Positions 18,569 through 26,693 of a stretch of DNA of 64,000 nt are shown here, piece by piece. Within the stretch, counting starts at the first letter, position 1, and every line of letters begins with the position of its first letter. The notes below the pieces were generated by a model that was not told where the DNA came from, did not search any database, and saw only the letters and a program-made list of their open reading frames with translations. Position numbers and translations under genes: made by a program. Source of the DNA: an uncultured bacterium (lineage in GTDB: Bacteria; Cyanobacteriota; Vampirovibrionia; Gastranaerophilales; Gastranaerophilaceae); the NCBI GenBank assembly GCA_949284715.1, contig CASDWH010000020.1:42008-106007 (forward strand). The letters run 5' to 3'.

Positions 18569-19141
18569 TTAACCAAATAATTTTGCCCAGAAGCTTTTTT
18601 TAGATTCCAGAATTTCTATACGCTGAGCCAGCTTTTTATTTTCATCAAGAAGTTCTGCTATTTGTTTTGAGAGTATTTCATTATCTTTTTTGTAGCCGCC
18701 GGCTTCAATTAAACTCTGTGCAAAATCAGATTCTTTAATATCATCCGTTATTTTTTTTGCAACGGCTTCAGCGAGCATTTGTAAAGTTTGGGAGCTGATA
18801 TCCAGAGTTAAATTTCTGAGTTTTTGAGGCTTGCCTGTTGTTTGTATTACTTCGTTATCAGGCTCTATGGTTGTTAAAGCCTGTTGAGCGTCAGTTTCGT
18901 TTGTTTGCGGCTGTTTATCTTCGAGCTTTTCTGCAATAGCATTGTCGGGATATCCCTGTGCTTTCAATGAAATTCCACGTCTGATTTTCTTTACAGAAAT
19001 ATCATCGTAAAAATCTACCCCGTTTTCATCTTCATATACAGGATCTATCTGCCAGTCTGAGATGAATATTTCTAAAGACTTTAAGTCTATAAAATAATTC
19101 TCAGAGCTTAATTTTTTTAAAATATCGTCTTTTGATAGCAT
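18569..19141 (-). CDS. Hypothetical protein with MerR-like N-terminus and C-terminal coiled coil
   Basis: The first ~75 residues resemble a MerR-type helix-turn-helix half (SVKKIRRGISLKAQGYPDNA followed by IAEKL). A low-complexity linker of Gln, Thr, Asp and Glu follows (about 76-105). The C-terminal ~80 residues are a probable coiled coil (KDNEILSKQIAELLDENKKL) ending in an aromatic tail, KKSFWAKLFG. The gene sits 9 bases after smpB with AGGAAG upstream, so it is in the smpB operon. A regulatory or scaffold role is possible, but I cannot name it. Confidence 0.65.
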   Translation of the reverse strand: MLSKDDILKKLSSENYFIDLKSLEIFISDWQIDPVYEDENGVDFYDDISVKKIRRGISLKAQGYPDNAIAEKLEDKQPQTNETDAQQALTTIEPDNEVIQTTGKPQKLRNLTLDISSQTLQMLAEAVAKKITDDIKESDFAQSLIEAGGYKKDNEILSKQIAELLDENKKLAQRIEILESKKSFWAKLFG

Positions 19142-19150
19142 TTAACTTCC

Positions 19151-19597
19151 TTACCTCTTAAGACTCCGCTCAATGTCCCTTGTTTGAGTCTTTTTAATTA
19201 AAGTTTCTCGTTTATCATACAACTTTTTACCTTTGCCTAAACCTAATTCTAGTTTAGCAAATCCTTTTGATAAAAACAATTCTAACGGCACAATTGTAAA
19301 GCCGTCTTTTTTGAGTTTTATTTCAATTTTAAGAATTTCTTTTTTATTTAAAAGCAGCTTCCTAACTCTGTCCGGCTTGTGATTAAACCTGTTCCCCTGA
19401 TCATACGGTGAAATATGCGAATTGTACAAAAATATTTCGCCATTTTCGATTTTAGCAAAACTGTCTTTTAAATTTATTCCGCCCGTTCTGATAGATTTAA
19501 TTTCTGTTCCGGTCAGTACAATACCTGCCACATATTTTTCTGAAATAATGTAGTCGTGAAAGGCTTTACGGTTATTAGAAATGACTTTTCTTTCCAT
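19151..19597 (-). CDS. smpB: SsrA-binding protein SmpB
   Basis: SmpB binds tmRNA and delivers it to stalled ribosomes for trans-translation. The 148-aa protein shows RKAFHDYIISEKYVAGIVL, GTEIKSIRTGGINLKDSF, HISPYDQGNRFNHKPDR, and a C-terminal basic tail that fills the mRNA channel. The frame extends 24 codons further upstream, but the family begins at this ATG, and a -10 box (19604-19609) ends 6 nt before it. The message would therefore be leaderless. With rqcP also present, two ribosome-rescue routes are represented. Confidence 0.95.
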   Translation of the reverse strand: MERKVISNNRKAFHDYIISEKYVAGIVLTGTEIKSIRTGGINLKDSFAKIENGEIFLYNSHISPYDQGNRFNHKPDRVRKLLLNKKEILKIEIKLKKDGFTIVPLELFLSKGFAKLELGLGKGKKLYDKRETLIKKTQTRDIERSLKR

Positions 19598-19603
19598 ATT
19601 GGG

Positions 19604-19632
19604 ATTATAATGCAAAACTAAATAATTGCCAA
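19604..19632 (-). promoter_or_regulatory. smpB promoter placing transcription start at the ATG
   Basis: On the minus strand TTGGCA (19627-19632), a 17-bp spacer and TATAAT (19604-19609) are followed by six bases and then the smpB ATG. Confidence 0.65.
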
Positions 19633-19660
19633 CACTCAGATTAGAAAAACATAAGTACAA

Positions 19661-19689
19661 TTGCCTCAAGGGGGTTGTTGTGCTATAAT
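19661..19689 (+). promoter_or_regulatory. Promoter of the secreted protein-fliI unit
   Basis: TTGCCT (19661-19666), a 17-bp spacer and TATAAT (19684-19689), with a TGC extension, lie 24 nt before the ATG at 19713. Confidence 0.6.
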
Positions 19690-19712
19690 CCGGAATACGG
19701 AGGGGCGATATT

Positions 19713-20387
19713 ATGAGAATTTTAAGTATAATTTTTACATTGTTAATGTTTGCTAATACAGTTTTTGCGGCGCCGTTTGAGGCAGATGCAAAAACAAAAA
19801 GAATACCGGCCGGTACGGTTCTATCGTTACAATTACTTTCTCCTATTGATACCAGAACAAATTCAGAAGGTGATTATTTTAATGCAATGCTTTTAACGGA
19901 ACAGGTTTCCGGCGCTAATGTAATTCTTCCTGCCGGTTCTGTAGTCCGCGGTTGTGTTCGCTCTATTACACAGCCGAAAAGATTTTCTAAAGGAGCAGTG
20001 TTGTATCTTGATTTTGATCACGTAGTAACTCCAAGCGGCAGACAGTTACCGCTTGCAATGGGATTGACAGGAATTACTCATTTAACTGCTGACGGAGGAA
20101 TTTACGGTTCTTTAGGCTACGGAGAAGCCGTTCGGGAAAATTGGGAAAAAACAAAAGAAATTACAAGTAGTGCAATTGATGTTGGTTTATCTGCGGAAGA
20201 TACAATGTCAGGACTCCAATATTTAACAACACCTTTTTGCGCAATCGGCGGTGCAATCGGCGGCGCAGGATACTTTATCGGCGACAGTATTGCTGATATG
20301 TTTAGAAAAGGTAAAAGCGTATATTTAAAACAAGGGCAGGTAATAGGTGTACAGCTTACAGAGCCGGTAGATATTCCGGTATATTAA
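19713..20387 (+). CDS. Putative secreted protein upstream of fliI
   Basis: The 224-aa product starts with a Sec signal peptide (MRILSIIFTLLMFANTVFAA, cleavage about residue 19-20). A beta-rich domain follows, with the segments IPAGTVLSLQLLSPIDTRT and VILPAGSVVRGCVRSI. This resembles the pore-domain-like repeats in TrbI/VirB10-type or outer-membrane lipoprotein-like proteins, but I cannot assign it. A Gly/Ala stretch (AIGGAIGGAGYFIGDS) lies near 175-190. The ribosome-binding site is GGAGGGG. It ends 13 bases before fliI, so it is probably co-transcribed and may be exported to the envelope. Confidence 0.7.
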   Translation: MRILSIIFTLLMFANTVFAAPFEADAKTKRIPAGTVLSLQLLSPIDTRTNSEGDYFNAMLLTEQVSGANVILPAGSVVRGCVRSITQPKRFSKGAVLYLDFDHVVTPSGRQLPLAMGLTGITHLTADGGIYGSLGYGEAVRENWEKTKEITSSAIDVGLSAEDTMSGLQYLTTPFCAIGGAIGGAGYFIGDSIADMFRKGKSVYLKQGQVIGVQLTEPVDIPVY

Positions 20388-20400
20388 TTACGGGTAAAAA

Positions 20401-21747
20401 ATGGAAGGTGTAGATCAAGAGTATTTAGATAATCTCAAAGCAAAAGTCAGGGAGCAGATAAAAGATACTGAACTTTATCAGTATAAAGGCAGTGTTTCAA
20501 AACTGCTTGGCCTGACTGTTGAAGTTAAGCTTCCGGGGCTTAAAATAGGTGATTTATGCTATATAGAAACTTATACCGGAGAGCGGAAACCTGCGGAAGT
20601 TGTTGCATTTAAAGGCGATGTCGCTCAACTACTCTTATTGTATGACGGCGCAGGAATCGGGCAGGGGTGCCTTGTGCAAACCAACGGTAAACCTATAATT
20701 GTGCCGATGGGTGATTTTTTATTAGGAAGGATTATAAATCCGCTCGGAGAGCCGATTGACGGTATGCCCCTTGATACAACAGGTGCTGTGTGGCGCCCGA
20801 TTGAGGGTGCAGCACCTGAACCGTTTGAGCGCCCTATTATTTCAGAAATTTTTTCAACAGGTGTCCGCGCAATTGATAGTTGTTTGACTATGGGCTGCGG
20901 ACAGCGTTTGGGATTATTTGCTGGTTCCGGTGTAGGTAAAAGTACACTGCTTGGTATGATTGCAAGAAATTCCGATGCGGATGTAAACGTTGTTGCGCTT
21001 ATTGGTGAACGCGGCAGGGAGGTTAAAGAGTTCGTTGAGGATGCTCTTGGGGAAGAAGGCATGAAACATTCTGTTCTTGTTTGTTCAACAGGCGATCAGC
21101 CTCCGTTAATCCGGCAGAAGTGCCTCCTTACTGCAACTGCTGTATGTGAATATTTCAGGGATCAGGGGAAAAAAGTTTTTCTTATGACTGATACGGTAAC
21201 AAGATGTGCGATGGCGGGCCGTGAAGTCGGGCTGTCAGTCGGTGAACCTCCGACAATGAAAGGTTATCCTCCGTCAATCTTTTCGTGGCTTCAAAAAGTG
21301 CTTGAAAGAGCTGGTAATAGTTCTAAAGGTTCAATTACGGCTCTGTATACAGTACTTATGGAAGGTGATGATATTTCTGATCCGATTGTAGATATTGTAA
21401 GGGGGATTGTTGATGGTCACATTTTCCTTTCAAGAAAAGTTGCCGAAATGAATCACTATCCGGCAATTGATGTTTTGGGGAGTATTTCAAGGCTTATGTC
21501 CTCTATTGCCTCTCCTGAACATAAAGAGGCGGCCGGAAAAATGCGTGCATTAATGGCTTTATACCGTGAAAACAAAGACCTGATTGATGTTGGTATGTAC
21601 CAGCCGGGAACTAATCCTAGGCTTGATACTGCAATCCAGATGATGCCGCAGATTAACGCTTTCTTGCAGCAGAGAACATCTGATATTGTTTCTATGGATA
21701 CAACAATTAGTACACTTATTCAGATGATGCAGGGCGTTAATATTTAG
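20401..21747 (+). CDS. fliI: Flagellum-specific export ATPase FliI
   Basis: FliI is the hexameric ATPase that unloads chaperone-substrate complexes at the flagellar export gate, regulated by FliH. The 448-aa protein has an F1-beta-like fold: Walker A AGSGVGKST (about 174-182), the catalytic Glu region VALIGERGREVKEF, and Walker B FLMTDTVTRC. The C-terminal end is typical of FliI/SctN. It is separated by ~17 kb from fliH-flhA, so the export genes are dispersed in this genome. It converges on yraN. Confidence 0.93.
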   Translation: MEGVDQEYLDNLKAKVREQIKDTELYQYKGSVSKLLGLTVEVKLPGLKIGDLCYIETYTGERKPAEVVAFKGDVAQLLLLYDGAGIGQGCLVQTNGKPIIVPMGDFLLGRIINPLGEPIDGMPLDTTGAVWRPIEGAAPEPFERPIISEIFSTGVRAIDSCLTMGCGQRLGLFAGSGVGKSTLLGMIARNSDADVNVVALIGERGREVKEFVEDALGEEGMKHSVLVCSTGDQPPLIRQKCLLTATAVCEYFRDQGKKVFLMTDTVTRCAMAGREVGLSVGEPPTMKGYPPSIFSWLQKVLERAGNSSKGSITALYTVLMEGDDISDPIVDIVRGIVDGHIFLSRKVAEMNHYPAIDVLGSISRLMSSIASPEHKEAAGKMRALMALYRENKDLIDVGMYQPGTNPRLDTAIQMMPQINAFLQQRTSDIVSMDTTISTLIQMMQGVNI

Positions 21748-21757
21748 GGATAAATAC

Positions 21758-22102
21758 TTAGATATTTTTTAGATGTTCTATTTTTAGTTCAGGCTCAAGA
21801 GTGATTCCCATTGCGTCAATCCTGTATTTTTTATATTGCGGATTTTCGCTAAGGTAGGTGAAGAGGCCTGTTTTTATGTGTTCATATTTAGTCTTTGTTA
21901 TTGCTTCAAACGGGATTCCAAATTTATTATTTTTTCTTGTTTTGACTTCGACAAATACGAGAGTGCTTTTATCCAGTGCGATAATATCAATTTCGCAAAA
22001 TCGTGAAAAACGCCGGTTAGTTTCAAGGATTTTATACCCGTAACTTATAAGATAGTCAATAGCAAGTTTTTCGCCGGCTTTCCCTGTTGTAATGTTATTC
22101 AT
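21758..22102 (-). CDS. yraN: YraN/UPF0102 family nuclease-like protein
   Basis: This 114-aa protein has a restriction-endonuclease-like fold. GKAGEKLAIDYLISYGY and the EIDIIA...FVEVKTR motif carry the acidic and Lys residues of the PD-(D/E)xK site. The cellular role is unclear; the family is broadly conserved and linked to DNA processing. The ATG at 22102 is chosen over the TTG one codon earlier. It overlaps the end of the ATPase gene by 8 bases, so it is the last gene of the symporter operon. Confidence 0.88.
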   Translation of the reverse strand: MNNITTGKAGEKLAIDYLISYGYKILETNRRFSRFCEIDIIALDKSTLVFVEVKTRKNNKFGIPFEAITKTKYEHIKTGLFTYLSENPQYKKYRIDAMGITLEPELKIEHLKNI

Positions 22103-22763
22103 CAATTAATCCCTCGCAAAGAATAAACCGCCCGAGCGGGATTACATGGCAATACTGTTCAAGTGAACGTACAAAACATTCATTGTCACAAAAACCGCCG
22201 GAGAGATAAATTTGCCGGGGCTTTTTGGCAAAAATCCATGCATTATAGGCTATTCCGTGTATAAATTTTGCTATAGAAACCTTTGCTTCTCCTCCGTTTG
22301 AAATATCATCCATAATTTTTTCTAATCCAAAAATACCGCAGGTAACAGCAAATTTTTCGGGGTTAAACTCCAGTTCTTCTCTTTTAAGATTGTAAAATTT
22401 TAAAAGCATTTCAACAGTTGCGCCGGTAGAACTGGCGCATGAAGTATTCCAGTCCATATCATGAAATTTCCCTGCTTTAAACCTTATCCATTTTGCATCT
22501 CTGCTGCCTAAATCCAGAATTGTTGCTTCTTCATTTATTTTACCCTTGCAGCCTTTTGCTAAGGCAATAATTTCATTTTCCGTAGAATTGCTCATATGTC
22601 CGCAGGAACGGTCAGGGGTAATGTTAAGCGACTTGATTACAGATGAAGGAATAATATAATAACTTCTTTTTTCTTCCTGTTTTACCAGATACTCTTTTGA
22701 AAATATATTATCCTCGGTAGTTATTATTTTAGAATAAGTTGTTCCGGCATCCAAGTATATCAT
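22095..22763 (-). CDS. HgdC/BcrA-like ASKHA ATPase (acyl-CoA dehydratase activase family)
   Basis: Members of this family are ATP-driven [4Fe-4S] activases that inject electrons at low potential into dehydratases or reductases. The 222-aa protein keeps the ASKHA phosphate motifs (LDAGTTYSK at the N-terminus, ILDLGSRDAKW, YLSGGFCDN). It also has the two Cys segments that bridge the cluster in HgdC: NTSCASSTGATVEML and FAVTCGIFGLEKI. It overlaps the preceding gene by ATGA. No HgdA/B-type dehydratase gene is adjacent; the neighbour is an unrecognised Cys-containing protein. Confidence 0.75.
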   Translation of the reverse strand: MIYLDAGTTYSKIITTEDNIFSKEYLVKQEEKRSYYIIPSSVIKSLNITPDRSCGHMSNSTENEIIALAKGCKGKINEEATILDLGSRDAKWIRFKAGKFHDMDWNTSCASSTGATVEMLLKFYNLKREELEFNPEKFAVTCGIFGLEKIMDDISNGGEAKVSIAKFIHGIAYNAWIFAKKPRQIYLSGGFCDNECFVRSLEQYCHVIPLGRFILCEGLIDE

Positions 22764-23479
22764 CTCAACCTCAAAAACGCTTCTATCTTGGCTTTTATAG
22801 AGTTATTGATGTAATCATCGACATCAATATACAGTCCGTTGTATTTGTCTGCAAGATACTTTGCAAGCTGTGTTTTAGAACAGAAGGCCTGCGCGTAAAA
22901 TACAGTCGGAACATTTTTATCTATTTCCATTTCCAGTTCTAAATCAGCCGGCGTTCCAGCTTCAACACATCTTGTCCAGCCGTATATATGTGTGGTGTCA
23001 GGAAAAAGCTTTAAGATTTCATAATCATTTGGCGGCACGCCCCAGAAACCGAATTGCGGTTTTATTTGCTGATATTCCGTATCGGGTACGCCGTCTAAGA
23101 TATTATTCATTATTGTATTAAATTTTTCAACAAGCGGTAAATTGCTTGTACATACTCTAATCGGGCGTTTAGGTTCTGTTTTTTCATAAATAGAGGTTTC
23201 GCAGTCAAAACCCAGTTCGGTTAAAATTTTTGCTGCAAACCAGCCGCTGTCACACTTATCTTTGCCTATAGGTGCGGCTATTTTAATAGGTTTGAAGGCA
23301 AACGCGTTATTTATAATATTTTTAATTATTTTGCAGTAGGCTTTAGGCAGAATTTCTTTATCAGGCGCGCTAAAGTCAACATCTAAATCAACCCAGCGGC
23401 TGTTTGGATACTGGCTGCGTATTTTTTTTACTAACTCCGGATCCGGATATCCCCAAAAACCTATAACTTGTTCTTCCAT
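22760..23479 (-). CDS. Unknown Cys-containing partner of the activase (repeated GFWG motif)
   Basis: I do not recognise this 239-aa soluble protein. It has two halves, each opening with a GFWG motif (VIGFWGYPDPELV near residue 5 and FGFWGVPPNDYEIL near 143), suggesting an internal duplication. Six cysteines are present, including KDKCDSGW, RVCTSN, TRCVEAG and AFCSKT. The gene is sandwiched 2 bases after the symporter and 4 bases overlapping the activase, so the three products very probably work in one process. It could be the electron-accepting partner or substrate-binding component; this is inference. Confidence 0.7.
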   Translation of the reverse strand: MEEQVIGFWGYPDPELVKKIRSQYPNSRWVDLDVDFSAPDKEILPKAYCKIIKNIINNAFAFKPIKIAAPIGKDKCDSGWFAAKILTELGFDCETSIYEKTEPKRPIRVCTSNLPLVEKFNTIMNNILDGVPDTEYQQIKPQFGFWGVPPNDYEILKLFPDTTHIYGWTRCVEAGTPADLELEMEIDKNVPTVFYAQAFCSKTQLAKYLADKYNGLYIDVDDYINNSIKAKIEAFLRLR

Positions 23480-23481
23480 AA

Positions 23482-24810
23482 TTAAATAATTTCTTTGTAT
23501 TCTTCCGGATTGTTTAATAAGTCATAATTAATTTCATTTTCATTATCAGCAATTGCGGCGGCTACAACTGCATCAGAGGTTACATTAACAAGCGTTCTGA
23601 GCATATCTGTAACTCTGTCAAGCGTAAGCAGGAATCCAAATCCTACAACAAGTTGTTCCGGCGATAATCCCATACCGTTAAGAATTAATGCAATAGTAAT
23701 TAATCCTGCCCCGGGAATACCTGCGCAGGTGGAAGATGCAATTACTGCAAGGAAACAGATTTGTAAAATCAAGAAAGGCGTAAGCGCTACATTATAAGCC
23801 TGTGCGAGGAAAATAACCGCAACAGTTTGAAGCAGTGCTGTACCATCCATATTTAGTGTTGCACCGAGCGGGAGTACAAAGCTTGAAATTTTGTGTGATA
23901 TTCCGCGTTTTTCGCAGCAGGCAATAGTCAAAGGCAGTGTTGCAGAAGAGCTTGCTGTCCCAAATGCTACCATCATAGCTTCGGCTATTGCGGCATAAAG
24001 CATCCAGACCGGAACTTTTGAGAATATCCTTAAGAACACAGGATATACTATTAACAATTGGATTAAGAAACCAAGCGTTATAACACCTATATATTTTGAA
24101 ATACTTGAGAAAATATCCAGACCGAATGATGAAACATTGACCGCAGTAAGAGCAAAAACACCCGGAGCTGCAAAACACATAATCCAGTCAGTAACTTTCA
24201 TGGTAGCGGCAAAAATTGATTCAAAGAAGCTTACGAACGGGCGGTTAATCTCACCGGTTTTAGCAAGTGCAAGAGCAAAAATTACTGCAAATACAATTAT
24301 TGCAACCATATTGCCTGTAGCAAGGGCTTCAAGCGGGTTTTTAGGTATAAAATTAAGGAATATATTAAGAACATTTGCACGTTGAGCTTCAATTGTTGCT
24401 GCAACAGTAGCCTGAATATCGCTTGCCGCAAACTCGCTTATATACTGGGAGGCGCTTAATCCCGGTTTAAACACCAGAGCCAGTACAGCGCCGATTGCTA
24501 CTGCAATGAATGTGATTAGCGCATAATATCCAATCATTTTGGTGCCAAGCTTGCTAAGCTGTTTATTATCTCCGATACTGGTAATTCCGATTATAATGGC
24601 GGAAATTACCAGAGGTATTACCACCATCTGAATAAGCCTTATAAATAATTCACCAACAAACGTTAAAATTGTCATTACGTAATGTTGGTGAAGGTTATAT
24701 TTATGAAGAAGAATTCCGGCAATCACACCGAGAATGAGTCCGGAGAAAATATGCCAGTTTCTTTTTAATCCTAAGCCCAGAGCAATTAAGACCTGCATTT
24801 GTATTTTCAT
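23482..24810 (-). CDS. Dicarboxylate/amino acid:cation symporter (DAACS family)
   Basis: The family imports glutamate, aspartate, C4-dicarboxylates or neutral amino acids with sodium or protons. The 442-aa protein has 8 membrane helices and two re-entrant loops. Family signatures are the Ser-rich segment GTASSSATLPLT and the NMDGTALLQ motif. The later ASSTCAGIPGAG is the second hairpin. AAGGAA precedes the ATG by 8 nt. It leads an operon with the GFWG protein, the activase and yraN, so its substrate may feed that pathway. The exact substrate cannot be told from sequence alone. Confidence 0.92.
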   Translation of the reverse strand: MKIQMQVLIALGLGLKRNWHIFSGLILGVIAGILLHKYNLHQHYVMTILTFVGELFIRLIQMVVIPLVISAIIIGITSIGDNKQLSKLGTKMIGYYALITFIAVAIGAVLALVFKPGLSASQYISEFAASDIQATVAATIEAQRANVLNIFLNFIPKNPLEALATGNMVAIIVFAVIFALALAKTGEINRPFVSFFESIFAATMKVTDWIMCFAAPGVFALTAVNVSSFGLDIFSSISKYIGVITLGFLIQLLIVYPVFLRIFSKVPVWMLYAAIAEAMMVAFGTASSSATLPLTIACCEKRGISHKISSFVLPLGATLNMDGTALLQTVAVIFLAQAYNVALTPFLILQICFLAVIASSTCAGIPGAGLITIALILNGMGLSPEQLVVGFGFLLTLDRVTDMLRTLVNVTSDAVVAAAIADNENEINYDLLNNPEEYKEII

Positions 24811-24880
24811 TCTTAAATTCCTTATTGAGATATTATTTAACCAATATATTTTACTAAAATTTTAAATAAAATTCAATACA

Positions 24881-25144
24881 GGAAAGGGAGGACTTATTTA
24901 GCAAATTCCATTAATAATAGTTAAAATTGTCACCCTGAACTTGTTTCAGGGTCTTGCCGGTTCTGAGATTCCAAAACTGTCTTGGATTATTCGGGGTGTC
25001 GGAAAATTCAACATTTCCCGACACCTTACGGGTTCCGCTATGCTCCACCCTACCGAAAATCCGCAAGTTCGGAATGACATTATGCTTATCTTTTAATAAT
25101 ATTTGTTGGAAACATATATAAGTCCCGGAAAGGGAGGACTTATT
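24881..25144 (+). repeat. Intergenic repeat element, copy A, flanked by 18-bp direct repeats
   Basis: About 230 bp (24897-25126) are near-identical to the reverse complement of 29431-29668. The unit is built of hairpins: CCCTGAA/TTTCAGGG-type near 24943, and GTGTCGG/CCGACAC near 24998-25024. GGAAAGGGAGGACTTATT occurs on both sides (24881-24898 and 25127-25144), as a target duplication or tandem repeat would. No transposase lies inside, so it could be a MITE-like or REP-like element. Confidence 0.85.
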
Positions 25145-25164
25145 ATGCTTTGAAATAAATTACA

Positions 25165-25196
25165 ATAAAAAAGCAGGGTGCAACTGATTCCCTGCT
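25165..25196 (-). terminator. Terminator of the regulator-flgBC-fliE operon
   Basis: On the minus strand AGCAGGG (25190-25196 complement) pairs with CCCTGCT (25172-25178), followed by TTTTTTAT. It lies directly downstream of fliE. Confidence 0.8.
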
Positions 25197-25238
25197 GTCA
25201 TATGAAGGTTGGTATATTACCGAACTTAAACAATTAAT

Positions 25239-25634
25239 CTATAACTGCATTTGGTTAAGTTCTGTGTAGGTATTTAGAATTCTGTTTCTGATTTGTATAG
25301 CCATCTGTGTGCTTAAGCTTGCTTTTTCCGCTGCAATCATTACTTCGTGAACACTTATATCTCCGCCGGCTGCAAATATTTCTTCTGCACGTTCAGATGC
25401 TTTTCTTGTTTTATCTACAGAGTTAAGACCATCTGCAAAAGCGTTTCCCATAAGTTCTATAAATGGTTTTTCCGGCTCTGTTTTTGACAATTTCTTTTCT
25501 TCAAACAAAAGAGTATTATCAAAATCTTCCGGGTTTTGGACATCAAACATTGCGTGTCCTTTCAGAAATTTATTATATTCATTAACAGCGTTTAAACTGT
25601 TATACTCAGGCATTGAAAAACTCGTTATTTCCAT
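25239..25634 (-). CDS. fliE: Flagellar hook-basal body protein FliE
   Basis: FliE joins the MS ring and export gate to the rod. The 131-aa protein has the conserved C-terminal helical region (FADGLNSVDKTRKASERAEEIF, HEVMIAAEKASLSTQMAIQI), preceded by a variable N-terminus. It is longer than the ~100-aa family average because of an N-terminal extension. The ATG has AAGGAG 8 nt upstream. It is the last gene of the flgB-flgC-fliE set. Confidence 0.92.
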   Translation of the reverse strand: MEITSFSMPEYNSLNAVNEYNKFLKGHAMFDVQNPEDFDNTLLFEEKKLSKTEPEKPFIELMGNAFADGLNSVDKTRKASERAEEIFAAGGDISVHEVMIAAEKASLSTQMAIQIRNRILNTYTELNQMQL

Positions 25635-25660
25635 TTTTAATACTCCTTAATAGATTATTT

Positions 25661-26167
25661 CTATATATTCATTGCAGATTGAATCATAGAAGTAACGTTC
25701 TGGGCGACGGTGGCATTTGCTTCATAGGCTTTAGAGGCTGCAATCATATCAACCATTTCTTCAACGATATTAATATTTGGTACATTAACGTATCCGTCAG
25801 CGTCTGCATCAGGGTGTGAAGGATCATAGAGCATTTTTACACCGTTCTCGGAGTCGTAAATCCGTTCAACTTCTACACCGCTTGATATCATTCCTGTATT
25901 AAGTGCAATCCCGGTATTTAACATCATATTCCCGGTTGACGGGTCAAATTCTGCATCAACAGAGTTTGAATCAAAGTTTTGCGGGCCGCGTGAAAGATTA
26001 TCCTCATAAATGGCTTTAAATGATACATTTTTCTTTATATAAACCCCGGGTGAACCGTCAGGATTGCGGGTTGTATTGACGTTTGCAATGTTACTTGCAA
26101 CTGTATCCATTTTAATACGCTGTGCCATCATTCCTGAGCCTGCTATGTCAAATGCGCTGAAACTCAT
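25661..26167 (-). CDS. flgC: Flagellar proximal rod protein FlgC
   Basis: This is a proximal rod subunit. Its 168 residues contain the N-terminal rod-protein signature MAQRIKMDTVASNIANVNTT, the residues NPDGSPGVYIKKNV, and the C-terminal helix with NINIVEEMVDMIAASKAYEA typical of FlgC. AGGAGG lies just upstream. Spacing to flgB is 21 bases and to fliE 26 bases. Confidence 0.95.
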   Translation of the reverse strand: MSFSAFDIAGSGMMAQRIKMDTVASNIANVNTTRNPDGSPGVYIKKNVSFKAIYEDNLSRGPQNFDSNSVDAEFDPSTGNMMLNTGIALNTGMISSGVEVERIYDSENGVKMLYDPSHPDADADGYVNVPNINIVEEMVDMIAASKAYEANATVAQNVTSMIQSAMNI

Positions 26168-26188
26168 TTCTTAACCTCCTGTTTATCC

Positions 26189-26674
26189 TTACTGCCCGCC
26201 TCTGATTATTTCAGAAACCCCTTGATAAGCACGGCTTTCAAGGTTTGACAGAACAAGGTATTTTGTACCTGTTTTGGATAAATCCATCATTTCTTTTTCT
26301 AACTCCACATTATTTCCGTCTGTTGAAGGGCCGTTGTATATATCATCTACAATCTGCGGGTCAAAATCAGCCATAATATCAGATTGTAAGTATGCTTTTT
26401 CCTGAACAGTCGGTATCCTGTATTTTGGAATTTCTCTTGTAAACTCATTTATGGAGTTAGGATTATACTTAATACTATTCTGCCCTTTTATGTAGTCTTG
26501 CAGGGCTTCGCTCTCGCGAATTTCGTTTAACTGGCTTTCAAAAGCGACTTCTTTTCGCACATAGCCCGGAGTCATAACGTTCGCGATATTAGCAGAAACT
26601 GCCTTCTGGCGCGCCATAAGCCCATCCATTCCCAGTTTCATTAATTCCATTGAATTTGATGTTATTAAATTCAT
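26189..26674 (-). CDS. flgB: Flagellar proximal rod protein FlgB
   Basis: This rod subunit is adjacent to FliE and FlgC. The 161-aa sequence has the conserved N-terminal helix (LMARQKAVSANIANVMTPGYV) and C-terminal DGNNVELEKEMMDLSKTGTK segment. GGAGGAT precedes the ATG. It follows the histidine kinase by only 19 bases, so the rod genes share a transcript with a two-component system. Confidence 0.95.
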   Translation of the reverse strand: MNLITSNSMELMKLGMDGLMARQKAVSANIANVMTPGYVRKEVAFESQLNEIRESEALQDYIKGQNSIKYNPNSINEFTREIPKYRIPTVQEKAYLQSDIMADFDPQIVDDIYNGPSTDGNNVELEKEMMDLSKTGTKYLVLSNLESRAYQGVSEIIRGGQ

Positions 26675-26693
26675 ATTTCTATCCTCCGGATAT

